64,000 bases of DNA from Pseudarthrobacter sp. fls2-241-R2A-127 (lineage in GTDB: Bacteria; Actinomycetota; Actinomycetes; Actinomycetales; Micrococcaceae). Location: assembly GCF_030209355.1 (NCBI RefSeq), contig NZ_JARVSF010000008.1:186001-250000 (forward strand), given 5' to 3'. Made by a program: the position numbers and the translations under genes. Every line of letters begins with the position of its first letter. Positions within the stretch are counted from its first letter, which is position 1. The notes beneath the pieces are model-generated. The model was given only the letters and a program-made list of their open reading frames with translations. It was not told where the DNA came from and ran no database searches. Positions 17,777 through 28,193 of this stretch are shown here, piece after piece.

Positions 17777-19759
17777 CTATCCGCCGTAGGCAGCCAGGGA
17801 CGCCGCGAGCCAATCGCTGGCCGCGTCGGCAAGGTCTGCCGGCGCCAGGATCCTGGCCGTACCCCCGTGCTGTGCCACGAACATCGGCAGCCACGCTGTG
17901 TTGCCGAACCTGATCTCGGCCACCAGGCCGCCGTCGGGAAGTTCCGCGATGCGCTCCGCGTAGTAGTCGTCCGCCAGCCCCCTCCCCTGCCTGGTGAGCT
18001 GGACGATCACCGTGGTGTCGTCGTCGTTGGCGGTGAACAGTTTGGCCGGCACTCCGGTCGGTGTGGCGTGGCCAACGGCGGGCACGCCGTTGGGGTGCAC
18101 TTCCTGCACCCTGTCCAGGCGGAAGTTCCGAAGTCCGGACACCTGGTGGCACCAGGCTTCGAAATACCAGGTGTTGTCCAGTGAATAGAGCCGCAGCGGA
18201 TCGACGTCGCGTACTGTGACCGCGTCCCGCTGTGGTGAGAGGTAGGTCAGCCGCAGTTGCGAGCGGGCTTCGATCGCCTGCCGCACGGTGGTATGGGTCT
18301 GGGCGTCGGCGGGCGCCACCTGCGGTCCGGCTATGGAGGCTGCCTGGAGTCCCTCCTCGCCGGCGGCCGCCAGCAGCTTGAGGGTGACCGATTCCAGAGC
18401 CCCACCGCCGGGCAGGTCGGGCAGGCCATTGAGCGTTTCGAGGCCGGTCAGCAGCGCGCAGGCTTCCTCGACAGTGAAGCGGACGGGCCTTTTCAAGTCC
18501 AGGTCCTGGGAAATGAAGACGTGGTCGTCTTCCCATTGGATATCGAGCAGATCATCCGGGTACCCCTCGGGCAGCCCGGAGCAGATGAGGATTTGGAGAT
18601 CGGCCTCAAGTTCCTCCCGGGTGATCCCGAAATGCGCTGCGACATCCTGGATGTGCAGGCCTTGGTTGTGGACCAGGAAGGGGACCAGCTGGAGCATGCG
18701 CTTGAGCTGGTCCTCGGAGGTCCGTTTGCGGGGCGCCCGGGCGTGGACGTCGACGAAGGTATAGGCCGGGATGGGCGCAGCACTGAAGGCAGCGGCGGCC
18801 CGAAGGCGGCGGCGCACTGCCGCGGCGAGGTCGTCGGGGTCCACCGCCAGGGAGTCGGGCCCGTAGGAGGCAAGTTCTTCGGCGAGCATTTCCGGGTCAC
18901 GGTACTCCAGGACGAGCCGGTCAAAGCCGTCAGCGGGCCCTTCGTGCGGGTCCTGCGTTGCTGCGCTTCCTGCGCGGCTGCGCAACGCGAGGAGGCGCCC
19001 CTTCCGGACGTCCACGACGGCGGTACGCAGCGGCAGTTCAGGCAGCCGGTCCAGTTCGGCACGGATACTGAAGTCCGCGGGCGGCGAGTAGTGGTCCTTT
19101 GCCAAGGTGGTCACCGCGCTGGTCAACCGGGAAAGCCGGAAATGCCGGGGCGCGCTGCGGGTCCGGTCGTACCCCATCAGGTACCACTGGCCAAAGCGGC
19201 TCCCAAGGCCCCAGGGTTCCACCATCCGTTCTTCTTCCTTGCCGGTGCTGCCCGCCAGGTAGGTGAAGCTGACGGGATGTCTGGCATGCATGGCGGTGAC
19301 GATGTCATCGAAGGCCTGCCCCGCAGGTTTGATCCGGGGCTGCACGCCGGCGGGCAGTTCAACGTCAGCCAGCCGGCCGGAGGCTTGGATCTTGCGCAAT
19401 GCGCTTTGCGCGGCCGAACCCATGGCGGCCCGCTCCCAGAGCTGGGAGGCGAGCAGCAGGACCGTCCATTCCTCCGGTCCCAGCTGGACATCAGGAAGCG
19501 TGTTGGATTCCTTACCGATCCGGTAACGCGTGGTGGCGGGGTCGTCTTCGCTCCAGCCGGCATCCGTCAGAGTCTCGACCTCGAAGCCCATGGCCCGCAA
19601 GTCGTTCTTGTCGCGTTCGAACATCCGCCCAAACGCGACGTCGTTGCCGGAGGCATCATGGTAGACCTTTTCCCGCAGTTCGCTGCGGCGCAGCCCATAC
19701 CGGGTGTTCAGGAGCGCGATCAGCAGGTTGAGGAGTCGTTCAGTGCGGGATACGGACAC
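17777..19759 (-). CDS. pafBC: PafBC fusion, WYL-domain DNA-damage transcription activator
   Basis: Activator of the LexA-independent DNA damage response, coded in this lineage as one chain rather than separate PafB and PafC. The 660-aa protein has two copies of winged-helix plus WYL. The first HTH is near SVSRTERLLNLLIALLNTRYGLRRSELRE, with WYL around FTYLAGSTGKEEERMVEPWGL. The second HTH is at LKRMLQLVPFLVHNQGLHIQDVAAHFGI, with WYL around LRLTYLSPQRDAVTVRDVDP. GTG 19759 is chosen because TAACGT lies 7 bases before it; the longer frame would start inside the upstream terminator stem. In mycobacteria pafB and pafC follow pafA directly; here two FKBP genes intervene. Confidence 0.9.
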   Translation of the reverse strand: MSVSRTERLLNLLIALLNTRYGLRRSELREKVYHDASGNDVAFGRMFERDKNDLRAMGFEVETLTDAGWSEDDPATTRYRIGKESNTLPDVQLGPEEWTVLLLASQLWERAAMGSAAQSALRKIQASGRLADVELPAGVQPRIKPAGQAFDDIVTAMHARHPVSFTYLAGSTGKEEERMVEPWGLGSRFGQWYLMGYDRTRSAPRHFRLSRLTSAVTTLAKDHYSPPADFSIRAELDRLPELPLRTAVVDVRKGRLLALRSRAGSAATQDPHEGPADGFDRLVLEYRDPEMLAEELASYGPDSLAVDPDDLAAAVRRRLRAAAAFSAAPIPAYTFVDVHARAPRKRTSEDQLKRMLQLVPFLVHNQGLHIQDVAAHFGITREELEADLQILICSGLPEGYPDDLLDIQWEDDHVFISQDLDLKRPVRFTVEEACALLTGLETLNGLPDLPGGGALESVTLKLLAAAGEEGLQAASIAGPQVAPADAQTHTTVRQAIEARSQLRLTYLSPQRDAVTVRDVDPLRLYSLDNTWYFEAWCHQVSGLRNFRLDRVQEVHPNGVPAVGHATPTGVPAKLFTANDDDTTVIVQLTRQGRGLADDYYAERIAELPDGGLVAEIRFGNTAWLPMFVAQHGGTARILAPADLADAASDWLAASLAAYGG

Positions 19760-19788
19760 CTTGGCTACGTTACTAAACTCCTCCCCCG

Positions 19789-19837
19789 AAAAACGAAAGC
19801 GCGGCAGCACGGGGGTGATCCCCCGTGCTGCCGCGCT
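19789..19837 (-). terminator. Terminator after the FKBP gene
   Basis: On the minus strand an 18-base perfect stem (AGCGCGGCAGCACGGGGG and its complement) with an ATCA loop is followed by TTCGTTTTT. It separates the FKBP genes from pafBC, which then needs its own promoter. Confidence 0.9.
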
Positions 19838-19862
19838 CTCGGTTGGCGCGGTGCGCTGAACG

Positions 19863-20258
19863 TCAGCGGACCCCGACGAGGTCCACGACGAAGATCAGTG
19901 CCTCGTTGGGCTTGATGGCCCCACCGGCTCCACGGGAGCCGTACGCCAGTTCCGAGGGGATCTCCAGCCGGCGGCGGCCGCCGACCTTCATGCCCAGCAG
20001 GCCCTGGTCCCAGCCCTGGATGACCTGGCCGACGCCGACGCGGAAGTCCAGCGGTGCGCCGCGGCCCCATGAGGCATCAAACTCTTCGCCGGTGGACCAG
20101 GCCACGCCGACGTAGTGGGTGGAGACGGTGTCGCCCGCCTGGGCTTCCCGGCCGTCGCCCTCGATGAGGTCGGTGATGACCAGTTCCGTGGGGACGTCGC
20201 CTTCCGGAAAGTCGATCTCGGGCTTCTGGCGGTCGAATTCCCGCTGTCCAAACGACAT
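19863..20258 (-). CDS. FKBP-type peptidyl-prolyl isomerase
   Basis: Cytoplasmic cis-trans prolyl isomerase, 131 aa, a single FKBP domain without signal peptide. Typical segments are GDTVSTHYVGVAWSTGEEFDASW, FRVGVGQVIQGWDQGLLGMKVGGRRRLEIP and LAYGSRGAGGAIKPNEALIFVVDLVGV. GAGGAG precedes the ATG. It follows the lipoprotein FKBP by 66 bases and ends at a strong terminator, so the two form a pair inserted between pafA and pafBC. Confidence 0.93.
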   Translation of the reverse strand: MSFGQREFDRQKPEIDFPEGDVPTELVITDLIEGDGREAQAGDTVSTHYVGVAWSTGEEFDASWGRGAPLDFRVGVGQVIQGWDQGLLGMKVGGRRRLEIPSELAYGSRGAGGAIKPNEALIFVVDLVGVR

Positions 20259-20324
20259 GCTTGCTCCTCTGCGTGAGTGTTCTGGTGGGTGCCGCGAAAG
20301 GATGCGGCCTCCTTGTAAGTGTTG

Positions 20325-21299
20325 CTACTTGACCCCGAGGATGTCCACTACGAAGACAAGGTCACCCTTTGCCTGGCCCTGGCCGGCATCGCCGTAGGCC
20401 AGGTCCTTGGGGATGACCAGCAGGACGCGGGAGCCTACGGTCTTGCCGGCCAGGCCCTGGGTCCAGCCCTTGATGACACCGCTCAACGGGAAGGTTGCCG
20501 GCTGTCCGCGGTCGAAACTGGAATCAAACTTGGTGCCGTCGGCGAGGTTGACGCCAACGTAGTTGACCGTCAAGGTGTCCGATTCCTTGACGGCGGCGCC
20601 GGTACCCTTGATCAGGTCCTGGGACACCAGTGCCGTGGGGGCAGCTGCGCCCGCAACGTTGATTTCCGGCTTGCCGTCTTTTTCCGTCACGGTGGGAAGG
20701 CCAGGGGGCGGCGTCACGGTCTCACCCTGGGGCTTGTCCAGGACAGGAGTGGCGTCGGCAGCGGAAACCACCTTGATGATCAGCAACTGGGTGGGACCAG
20801 CTGCAGCGCTGGCGCTGGGGCTGGGGCTGGCGCCGTCGGACGGGCTGGGGCTTGCTGACGGGGCAGTCTGCTGGCCGGGGACGGCCAGCGCCAGGCTGGA
20901 TCCAACCTTGGCGCCAACGAACGCGTTGTAGATGACCGGGCTGCTGGTCTTGAGGTCGTCGGTGAGCTCGAGGCTCTCAGGATCGTTGGGGAACGTGTCC
21001 TCCAACTGGGATCCGTCCGTGCCGTTCAGGGCCAGGATGGAAATCTTGGCCACCTGGTTCGCCTTGACGGCGTCGCCGCTGCCTTGGGAAATGACCTTGA
21101 CGGTCGGCTCGGTGACGGTCAGGGGCTTGTCGAAGTCCACACCCGGGGCCTTCTTGTCGCCGTTGTCGGTCAGCTTGAGGGAGTCGAACTTTGCAGTGTC
21201 CCCGGCAGACTGGCTGGTGGGCTCAGGCTGTGAAGCTGTGCCTCCACAGGCGGTCAGCAGCAGCAGGCCGGGAAGGAGGATTGCTAGTAGTCGGCGCAC
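20325..21299 (-). CDS. FKBP-type isomerase lipoprotein
   Basis: Exported lipid-anchored prolyl isomerase, probably helping protein folding outside the membrane. From GTG 21299 the signal peptide is RRLLAILLPGLLLLTAC with the lipobox Cys at residue 18. A degenerate FKBP-like region follows (about 70-160), then a Pro/Ser-rich linker (SPSPSDGASPSPSASAAAGP), then a canonical C-terminal FKBP domain (TLTVNYVGVNLADGTKFDSSF to GDLVFVVDILGVK). The start is uncertain; TTG 21323 would give a longer basic n-region. In-phase codons further upstream lack ribosome sites. Confidence 0.85.
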   Translation of the reverse strand: MRRLLAILLPGLLLLTACGGTASQPEPTSQSAGDTAKFDSLKLTDNGDKKAPGVDFDKPLTVTEPTVKVISQGSGDAVKANQVAKISILALNGTDGSQLEDTFPNDPESLELTDDLKTSSPVIYNAFVGAKVGSSLALAVPGQQTAPSASPSPSDGASPSPSASAAAGPTQLLIIKVVSAADATPVLDKPQGETVTPPPGLPTVTEKDGKPEINVAGAAAPTALVSQDLIKGTGAAVKESDTLTVNYVGVNLADGTKFDSSFDRGQPATFPLSGVIKGWTQGLAGKTVGSRVLLVIPKDLAYGDAGQGQAKGDLVFVVDILGVK

Positions 21300-21413
21300 G
21301 TAGGAAAACTTTCGTCGGGGCAAGATGGATACGACATTCCGCACGGCGGCGGACAATGCCGAAGAAGGCCCCGTTAAAGGGACCTTATCCAGAATAGACC
21401 CTGAAGCTGGACG

Positions 21414-22778
21414 TCAGCCCATAGAGTCGAGCAGCGCATCCACGCGCTCATCCACGCTGCGGAAGGGATCCTTGCAGAGAATCGTCTGGTGGGCGCGGTC
21501 GTTGAGCTTCAGGTGGACCCAGTCCACCGTGTAGTCCCGTCCCAGCTCCTGGGCCCGGCGGACGAAGTCGCCGCGCAGCTTGGCACGCGTGGTTTGCGGC
21601 GGCGCGTCCACTGCTCCCTTGATGATGGTATCGTCGACGATCCGGCGCACGGCACCCCGGGACTGCAGCAAATAGAAGATGCCGCGGCTGCGGGAGATGT
21701 CGTGGTACGTCAGATCGAGTTGGGCGATGCGTGGCGCCTCAAGGCCCAAGCCATGGCGTTCGCGGTAGTTGTCCATCAGCTTCTTCTTGATGGCCCAGTC
21801 GATCTCTGTGTCGATGCTCTTTGTGTCACCGGTTTCGATCGCGTGGAGGGTCCGTTCCCAGAGGTCCAGGATGACCGGAACGTGCGGGTTGTGCGCGCCA
21901 TGCTCCTGGACGAAGGCGGTCACCTTGGTGAGGTATTCCTGCTGGATCTCAAGGGCAGTGAGCTGGCGCCCGTTGGCAAGCCGCACCAGTGCCCTGCCAC
22001 TGAGGTCATGGGAAATTTCGCGGATGCTCCGGATGGGGTTTTCCATCCGCATGTCGCGCATGATCACCCCCGCTTCGATCATCCGCAGGACCAGGTCCAC
22101 GGTGCCCACCTTCATCAGCGCCGTGGCCTCTGACATGTTCGAGTCCCCGACAATGACATGGAGCCGCCGGTAGAATTCCGCGTCCGCATGGGGCTCGTCC
22201 CGGGTATTGATGATGGGACGTGACCGGGTGGTGGCCGAGGAGACGCCCTCCCAGATGTGGTCGGCACGCTGGGAGAACGCATACGTGGCACCGTGCGGCG
22301 TCTTCAGGATTTTTCCGGCCCCGGCGATGAGCTGGCGGGTCACCAGGAAGGGAATCAGGATCTCGGCGAGGCGGGAAAATTCTCCCCGCCGCGGGATGAG
22401 GTAGTTCTCATGGCTGCCATAGGAGTTACCGGCAGAGTCCGTGTTGTTCTTGAACAAGTACACGGTGCCGTTGAACCCTTCGGCTGCGAGCCGGGCCTGG
22501 GCCTCGTCCACGAGGTCATCGAGGATCAGCTCACCGGCACGGTCATGGGCGATCAGCTGGGCAAGGTCATCGCATTCGGCGGTGGCGTACTCAGGATGCG
22601 ATCCGACATCGAGGTAGAGCCGGGATCCGTTGGTCAGGAACACGTTGGATGAGCGTCCCCAACTGACCACTTTTCGGAACAGATACCGCGCCACCTCTTC
22701 AGGGGCAAGAGGCCTCGAATCGGGGCTTGAATACGAGATCCCGAATTCGGTTTCTATACCGAAGATTCTCTTGTCCAT
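21414..22778 (-). CDS. pafA: Pup-protein ligase PafA
   Basis: Joins the C-terminal glutamate of Pup to lysines of target proteins using ATP, marking them for the proteasome. The 454-aa carboxylate-amine ligase shows the N-terminal [10 protein letters not shown] (ATP/metal Glu9), the catalytic Asp57 in [13 protein letters not shown], and the grip motifs [17 protein letters not shown] and [21 protein letters not shown] lies ahead of ATG. It follows prcA by 9 bases at the end of the proteasome operon. Overall similarity to Dop at 24690 reflects their shared origin. Confidence 0.96.
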   Translation of the reverse strand: MDKRIFGIETEFGISYSSPDSRPLAPEEVARYLFRKVVSWGRSSNVFLTNGSRLYLDVGSHPEYATAECDDLAQLIAHDRAGELILDDLVDEAQARLAAEGFNGTVYLFKNNTDSAGNSYGSHENYLIPRRGEFSRLAEILIPFLVTRQLIAGAGKILKTPHGATYAFSQRADHIWEGVSSATTRSRPIINTRDEPHADAEFYRRLHVIVGDSNMSEATALMKVGTVDLVLRMIEAGVIMRDMRMENPIRSIREISHDLSGRALVRLANGRQLTALEIQQEYLTKVTAFVQEHGAHNPHVPVILDLWERTLHAIETGDTKSIDTEIDWAIKKKLMDNYRERHGLGLEAPRIAQLDLTYHDISRSRGIFYLLQSRGAVRRIVDDTIIKGAVDAPPQTTRAKLRGDFVRRAQELGRDYTVDWVHLKLNDRAHQTILCKDPFRSVDERVDALLDSMG

Positions 22779-22787
22779 GTGGTCCTC

Positions 22788-23498
22788 CTAGGCCAGCAAT
22801 GCCGTAATGTCCGCGTCGTTCAGCCTGCGGAATGCGCGCCGTGAGCCGCGGGAGCTTTCGGAAAGCCTGTCCAGGACCGCTACCTCGAGGGCACTTGCGG
22901 GCAACGGCGTGGCCGGCTGGTCCGCGTCCGTGGCGGGGGTAAGTCCTTTCAGCGCCAGGCGGACGGCGTCAGCGAAGCCGAGGGAGGCTTGCCAGCCCGC
23001 GTCGATAGCGGAGGATACTCTTTCGGCCTGTCCGCCCATGACGACGAAGCTGTGTTCGTCGGCAATCGAGCCGTCGAAGGTCAGTCTGTAGAGGTGGTCG
23101 TCGGCCTGCGTGGGGCCCACCTCGGCGACCGCAAGTTCCACTTCAAAGGGTTTTTGCTCGGCGGTGAAGACGGCTCCGAGGCTTTGCGCGTACACGCTGG
23201 CCAGTCCGCGTGCCGTGACGTCCTCGCGGTCGTAGGAGTAGCCGCGCACGTCGGCGTAGCGGACCCCGGCCTGGCGGAGGCTTTCGAATTCGTTGTACTT
23301 GCCCACGGCCGCGAATGCGATCTTGTCGTAGATCTCGCCGATCTTGTGCAACGACGGGGAAGGGTTCTCCGCGACCAGGGCGATGCCGTCCGCGCAACTG
23401 ATCACCACCACCGAGCGGCCACGGGCAATGCCCTTCCGCGCGAAATCCGCGCGGTCCTTCATCAGCTGCTCGGGCGAGACATAGAACTGCTGCGTCAT
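22788..23498 (-). CDS. prcA: 20S proteasome alpha subunit
   Basis: Forms the outer heptameric rings of the 20S proteasome and controls entry to the chamber. The 236-aa protein starts MTQQFYVSPEQLMKDRADFARKGIARGRS, the gating N-terminus and H0 helix of alpha subunits, followed by the Ntn-fold core (VVVISCADGIALVAENPS). There is no propeptide or catalytic Thr, as expected. ATG 23498 begins one base after the prcB stop (TGA-G-ATG), so the two rings are made in step. The frame extends upstream, but that part overlaps prcB. Confidence 0.96.
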   Translation of the reverse strand: MTQQFYVSPEQLMKDRADFARKGIARGRSVVVISCADGIALVAENPSPSLHKIGEIYDKIAFAAVGKYNEFESLRQAGVRYADVRGYSYDREDVTARGLASVYAQSLGAVFTAEQKPFEVELAVAEVGPTQADDHLYRLTFDGSIADEHSFVVMGGQAERVSSAIDAGWQASLGFADAVRLALKGLTPATDADQPATPLPASALEVAVLDRLSESSRGSRRAFRRLNDADITALLA

Positions 23499-23499
23499 C

Positions 23500-24321
23500 T
23501 CAGGCCTCCCGTCCGGCGATGGTGCGGGACTCAATGACGCTCCGCGATGCGGCCGAGAGCTGGGCGTCCGGAACCCGGCGGGTACCTGTGCTGTCCACCG
23601 TATAAACCACGGGCCACAACTGCCGGACAGTATCCGGACCACCGGTGGCGGAATCGTCATCTGCGGCGTCATAGAGGGACTCCACGGCCACGGACAGCGC
23701 CTCGGCTGCGGTGAGGTTGGGCCGCCAAAGCTTCTTCAGCGCGCCGCGGGCAAAGACCGATCCCGAGCCCACGGTATGGTGCTCATGTTCCTCGTACCTG
23801 CCGCCGGTGACGTCGTAGGAGAACAGCCGGCCCACGTTGGCGCTGGTATCGAAACCGGCGAACAGCGGCACCACGGCCAGGCCCTGCAACGCCATGGGCA
23901 GGTTGCCCCTGATCATGGCGCCCAGCCGGTTGGCCTTGCCTTCAAGGCTGAGCTGGGTGCCTTCGATCTTTTCGTAGTGCTCGAGTTCAACCTGGAAGAG
24001 CCGGGTCAGGTCGATCGCAATGCCGGCGGTTCCCGCGATGCCGAGGACCGAAAACCGGTCGGCCGGGAAGACCTTCTCGATGTGCCGGCTGGCGATGACA
24101 TTTCCCATGGTGGCCCTCCGGTCGCCCGCCATCAGGACGCCGTCGTTGTAGCTCATGGCAACGATCGTGGTGGCGTGGGGAACCTGCACGGGGGCAGCCG
24201 CTGACGCACTGCCGGTGAGGGACCGGCTAAAGGGCAAGAGCTCTGGCCGGTCCCGCTGCAGATGCTCGGTAAAGGACGAGGTGGCGTTGGCGGCTACCTG
24301 GTTGGCGGTTGATTCCTGCAC
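23500..24321 (-). CDS. prcB: 20S proteasome beta subunit (catalytic)
   Basis: Threonine protease of the inner rings. A propeptide of about 50 residues ends at VQVPHA, exposing Thr51 as nucleophile in [21 protein letters not shown]. Asp67 and the Lys in [11 protein letters not shown] complete the Ntn active site. At 273 aa it is a normal size. It is followed at once by prcA and preceded by pup with an 80-base gap. Confidence 0.96.
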   Translation of the reverse strand: MQESTANQVAANATSSFTEHLQRDRPELLPFSRSLTGSASAAAPVQVPHATTIVAMSYNDGVLMAGDRRATMGNVIASRHIEKVFPADRFSVLGIAGTAGIAIDLTRLFQVELEHYEKIEGTQLSLEGKANRLGAMIRGNLPMALQGLAVVPLFAGFDTSANVGRLFSYDVTGGRYEEHEHHTVGSGSVFARGALKKLWRPNLTAAEALSVAVESLYDAADDDSATGGPDTVRQLWPVVYTVDSTGTRRVPDAQLSAASRSVIESRTIAGREA

Positions 24322-24401
24322 TCATCACTCCTTGAACGTGGTACTTCAACGTCGGTACAGATTCCGGCCGTCCGCGGCGTCAGCCACCCATCCGGTCCGG
24401 G

Positions 24402-24605
24402 TTACTGGCCGCCCTTTTGGACGAATGCCCGGACGAATTCTTCGGCGTTTGATTCCAGGACGCCGTCGATTTCATCCAGGAGGTCGTCCACGCCTTCTGT
24501 CGATGCCGATGCCTGCGCCTCGGGCGATGCCGGGGGTGCCTCGGGAATGTCGTCTTCGACCTGGCTGTCACGTGAGTGCGGCTGCTGTTGCTCCTGGCCT
24601 GCCAT
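24402..24605 (-). CDS. pup: Prokaryotic ubiquitin-like protein Pup
   Basis: Small disordered protein, 67 aa, attached to substrates by PafA and read by the Arc/Mpa coiled coils. It ends GGQ; the Gln must be deamidated to Glu by Dop before ligation. The ATPase- and ligase-binding helix is STEGVDDLLDEIDGVLESNAEEF. ATG 24605 is chosen as the usual start (MAGQEQQQPHSRD), with GAGGGAAACCG ahead. It lies between dop and prcB in the standard order. Confidence 0.97.
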   Translation of the reverse strand: MAGQEQQQPHSRDSQVEDDIPEAPPASPEAQASASTEGVDDLLDEIDGVLESNAEEFVRAFVQKGGQ

Positions 24606-24689
24606 CGGTTTCCCTCCTCGTACTTCCGGCGGATCCGGCGGATCCTCCGATATCCCCATCCTGCCACGGGACGGGCATTCCGGCGCGGT

Positions 24690-26363
24690 TTACGCCGCAG
24701 GCGGAGCGCTGTTGTGTCCCAGCAGTTCTCCCAGGAACGGTCCCGCTTCCCGGTAGCGCTGAAACAACGCTCCGGTCAGCTCTTTGGTTCCGCGCAGGGG
24801 TTCCCGGGTGGGCACCCTCTGGAGCCGCCCGTACCCCGGGACGTCGAAGATCACCGAATCCCAGCTGGCCCCCACGACGTCCTTGCCGAAGCTGCTGATG
24901 CACTTTCCACGGAAGAACGCGCGAGTGTCCCGCGGGGGCTCCGCTACGGCGGCGGCAATGGCGGCGTCGTCCACGACCCGCCGCATCCGCCCCCTGGCCA
25001 GCAGACGGTAGTAGAGGCCCTTTTCGGGCCGGATGTCAGACCACTGCAGGTCCACCAGGCCCAGCCGGGCGTCATTCCATTCCAGTCCATCGCGCTGGCG
25101 GTAGCCGTCCAGGAGGGAGAGCTTTGCCAGCCACTCCACCGACCCCGCAGCCGCCGTCCGGTCGTTATCCAGCTGGGTCAGGACGGTAGCCCATCGCTCC
25201 AGCACCTCGTGCGTGTGGCCGTCGCCGTCCACGGCATCACCCACGCCGGTGTCCTGCGCAAGTTTGGCGGCCGCCTCGTGGTACATCCACTGAAGGTCCA
25301 GCGCCGTCACCCGGCGACCGTCCAGGAGGCGGAGCTTCGCGGTCAGCGAGGTATCGTGGCTGACCGCCTTCAGTGCGGCGACAGGCTCGTATACCTCAAT
25401 TTTTGGCGCCAAGCCGGCCTCGATGAGGCTGAGAACCAGGGCGGTGGTGCCGAACTTAAGGTAGTTGGACACCTGGCTGAGGTTGGCATCCCCAATGATC
25501 ACGTGCAGGCGCCGGTACTTGTCCGCGGTGGCGTGGGGCTCATCCCGGGTGTTGATGATGGGCCGGCGGATGGTGGTTTCCAGCCCAACTTCCGCCTCGA
25601 AAAAGTCGGCCCGCTGGCTGACCTGGAAGCCGGAGGTGGAACTGTCCTGGCCGATTCCCAGGCGCCCGGCTCCGCACACCACCTGCCGGCTGACGAAGAA
25701 AGGTGTCAGTCCACGGACAATGTCGCCGAATGGCACTGATCGGGGCATGAGGTAGTTTTCATGCGACCCGTAGGAAACCGACTTGTTGTCCGTGTTGTTC
25801 TTGTAGAGATTGACCGGGGGCAGGGAAGGGTCCGCTGCCAGCCGGCGGACCGCGGCCAGCGCGACGAGATCGCCCGCGGCATCCCAGGCCACGGCATCGC
25901 GCGGGTTGGTCACCTCGGGGCTTGAGTACTCCGGGTGGGCATGGTCGACGTACAGCCGGGCCCCGTTGCCAAGGACCATGTTCATCAACAGGGACCCGGA
26001 CTCATCCTGACCGTCGAGCTCCAGTTCCTCACGGCCGTAGGCCAACGCAACGGATTCGGCGTCAAGCACCGGCGGCTGGTCGGTCAGCTGGCTGGGGTGA
26101 GCCGTCCCGCGGTCCACGGTCCAGCCCCGGGCATCATGCAGCGGTTCCTCATCCGTATAGTCCCAGCGGGTCTCCGCTCCCCCGGCAGCCCGCTGCCGGG
26201 TGACCTGGGCGTACGCCTGGACAACGCGGGCACTCATCATGGTGGCGTTGGCCGATGGCGCGGACGGAGCATGGATGCCGTATTCGGTTTCCGCTCCCAT
26301 GACCCGCATGGCCCCGCCGACAGGGAGGGCGTCCCCGACGGCGGGTCCTGATCCACCCGTCAT
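24690..26363 (-). CDS. dop: Deamidase/depupylase Dop
   Basis: Converts the Pup C-terminal Gln to Glu and also removes Pup from proteins. The 557-aa relative of PafA has the motifs [12 protein letters not shown], the catalytic Asp in [14 protein letters not shown] and [17 protein letters not shown]. An insertion around [17 protein letters not shown] occupies the place of the Dop-specific loop. ATG 26363 overlaps the arc stop as ATGA, so coupled translation from arc supports this start. [11 protein letters not shown] at 26309 is the conserved core start and an alternative. Confidence 0.94.
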   Translation of the reverse strand: MTGGSGPAVGDALPVGGAMRVMGAETEYGIHAPSAPSANATMMSARVVQAYAQVTRQRAAGGAETRWDYTDEEPLHDARGWTVDRGTAHPSQLTDQPPVLDAESVALAYGREELELDGQDESGSLLMNMVLGNGARLYVDHAHPEYSSPEVTNPRDAVAWDAAGDLVALAAVRRLAADPSLPPVNLYKNNTDNKSVSYGSHENYLMPRSVPFGDIVRGLTPFFVSRQVVCGAGRLGIGQDSSTSGFQVSQRADFFEAEVGLETTIRRPIINTRDEPHATADKYRRLHVIIGDANLSQVSNYLKFGTTALVLSLIEAGLAPKIEVYEPVAALKAVSHDTSLTAKLRLLDGRRVTALDLQWMYHEAAAKLAQDTGVGDAVDGDGHTHEVLERWATVLTQLDNDRTAAAGSVEWLAKLSLLDGYRQRDGLEWNDARLGLVDLQWSDIRPEKGLYYRLLARGRMRRVVDDAAIAAAVAEPPRDTRAFFRGKCISSFGKDVVGASWDSVIFDVPGYGRLQRVPTREPLRGTKELTGALFQRYREAGPFLGELLGHNSAPPAA

Positions 26364-28111
26364 AGATACTGTCCCGTAGTGGGCATGGTTTCGATCGACT
26401 TTCCGGGCTCCTGCCCGGCCTTGCCCTGGACGATGGTGCGGATGTACGTGATCCGTTCGCCCTTCTTCCCGGAGATGCGTGCCCAGTCGTCTGGATTGGT
26501 GGTGTTGGGCATGTCCTCGTGTTCGCGGAACTCGTCCACGACGGCGCGCAGGAGGTGCTCGATCCGCAGGCCCTTCTGGTGCGAGGTGAGCAAATCCTTG
26601 ATCGCGTACTTCTTGGCCCGGTCTACCACGTTCTGGACTACGGCGCCCGAGTTGAAGTCCTTGAAGTAGAGCATCTCGGTATCCCCGTTGGCGTAGGTGA
26701 CCTCGAGGAACTCGTTGGACTTGTCCGTGGAGTACATGGCTTCCACGGTCCGCTGGACCATGGCATCGACCGTGGCCTGGACGTCACCGTTGTGTTCGGC
26801 CAGATCCGATTCGTGGAACGGCAGGTCCGGGGTGATGTATTTGTTGAAGATGTCCGCGGCGGCTTCCGCGTCCGGGCGCTGGATCTTGACCTTCACGTCC
26901 AGCCGGCCGGGGCGGAGGATGGCGGGGTCGATCATGTCTTCACGGTTGGACGCACCGATCACGATCACGTTGTCGAGGCGCTCCACGCCGTCGATCTCGC
27001 TCAGGAGCTGGGGCACGATGGTGGTCTCGACGTCGGACGAAATCCCGGTGCCGCGGGTGCGGAACAGCGAGTCCATCTCGTCGAAGAAGACCACCACGGG
27101 GCTGCCGTCTGAGGCCTTTTCCCGGGCGCGGGCAAAGATCAGGCGGATGTGCCGTTCCGTTTCACCCACATATTTATCGAGGAGCTCCGGCCCCTTGATG
27201 TTGAGGAAGTAGCTCTTGAGGTCAATGTTCCCCGACCGTTCTGCCGCCCGGGCAGCGAGGGAGTTGGCCACTGCCTTGGCAATCAGCGTCTTGCCGCAGC
27301 CGGGAGGACCGTAGAGCAGGATGCCCTTGGGCGCCTTGAGTCCGTGCTCCCGGTAGAGGTCCGGATGCAGGAACGGCAGTTCGACGGCGTCGCGGATCTG
27401 TTCGATCTGGGGTCCGAGGCCGCCAATGTCCTCATAGGTAATGTCCGGGACTTCCTCAAGGACCAGGTTTTCCACCTCGGACCGTGGAACTTTCTCCAGC
27501 GCGTATCCGGTGCGTGAATCGATGGAAAGGGCGTCACCGACCCGCAGCTTTTCGGCCAGCAGGGCACCGGAGAGGCGGACAACGCGTTCTTCGTCCGCCC
27601 GGCCCACCACCAGGGCGCGGTCGCGTCCCAGCATTTCCTTCAGCGTGGCCAGTTCGCCGGCGCGCTCGTAGCCGAGCCCGGCGACGATCAGGAGTGCCTC
27701 ATTGAGCAGCACCTCCTGCCCCACGGCCAACTGGTTGATGTTGACCAGCGGGCTGATGCCCACCCTCATCTTGCGCCCGGCGTTGAAGATGTCCACCGAT
27801 TCCTCGGTGGCAGCCTGTCCGCTGCTGCCCGGGGCGGGCTGCCGTTTGGGATTGATCTGGAGGATGGTGCCGAAGCTGTACGGCGGCTGCCCCTCCTGGT
27901 CCAGGGCGTTCTTGAGCCGCAGGATTTCCGCTTTCGCGGTTTCAAGCATGGTTACCAGCTTGGTGTTGTTCTGCGTTGCTGCTGCGAGCTGGCGGTCAAT
28001 GTGCCTGAGCTTGTCCCGAAGTATGTTGACCTGGCGGTCAGCAACCGAGAGGTCGTTGGCGGCAGACTGCTCTGCCGGTGTACGTCCGGAGTCCTGGTTT
28101 GGAGTCTCCAT
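26360..28111 (-). CDS. arc: Proteasomal AAA ATPase Arc/Mpa
   Basis: Hexameric unfoldase that recruits pupylated proteins and threads them into the 20S core. Domains of the 583-aa protein in order: an N-terminal coiled coil (about 22-75) that binds Pup, OB folds (about 80-205), and the AAA domain with Walker A GPPGCGKT (268-275) and Walker B FFDEMD (342-347). The C-terminal GQYL tail is the motif that docks into the alpha ring. The chain has the usual length. It heads the dop-pup-prcB-prcA-pafA gene string. Confidence 0.96.
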   Translation of the reverse strand: METPNQDSGRTPAEQSAANDLSVADRQVNILRDKLRHIDRQLAAATQNNTKLVTMLETAKAEILRLKNALDQEGQPPYSFGTILQINPKRQPAPGSSGQAATEESVDIFNAGRKMRVGISPLVNINQLAVGQEVLLNEALLIVAGLGYERAGELATLKEMLGRDRALVVGRADEERVVRLSGALLAEKLRVGDALSIDSRTGYALEKVPRSEVENLVLEEVPDITYEDIGGLGPQIEQIRDAVELPFLHPDLYREHGLKAPKGILLYGPPGCGKTLIAKAVANSLAARAAERSGNIDLKSYFLNIKGPELLDKYVGETERHIRLIFARAREKASDGSPVVVFFDEMDSLFRTRGTGISSDVETTIVPQLLSEIDGVERLDNVIVIGASNREDMIDPAILRPGRLDVKVKIQRPDAEAAADIFNKYITPDLPFHESDLAEHNGDVQATVDAMVQRTVEAMYSTDKSNEFLEVTYANGDTEMLYFKDFNSGAVVQNVVDRAKKYAIKDLLTSHQKGLRIEHLLRAVVDEFREHEDMPNTTNPDDWARISGKKGERITYIRTIVQGKAGQEPGKSIETMPTTGQYL

Positions 28112-28193
28112 GATGTATCAGCCCCTTCCTGCGCTTCTCTTAAGACATTAGTCCCAAGATGCCGGGTAGGGATGGAGACTCTCGAAATCTGGA

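Noticed and set aside
19760..19810. Longer PafBC start at GTG 19810
   Set aside because: It lies in the stem of the upstream terminator; GTG 19759 has a -10 box at leaderless distance.
18257..19915. 552-codon open frame on the plus strand
   Set aside because: Antisense to pafBC and without any family motif or ribosome site.
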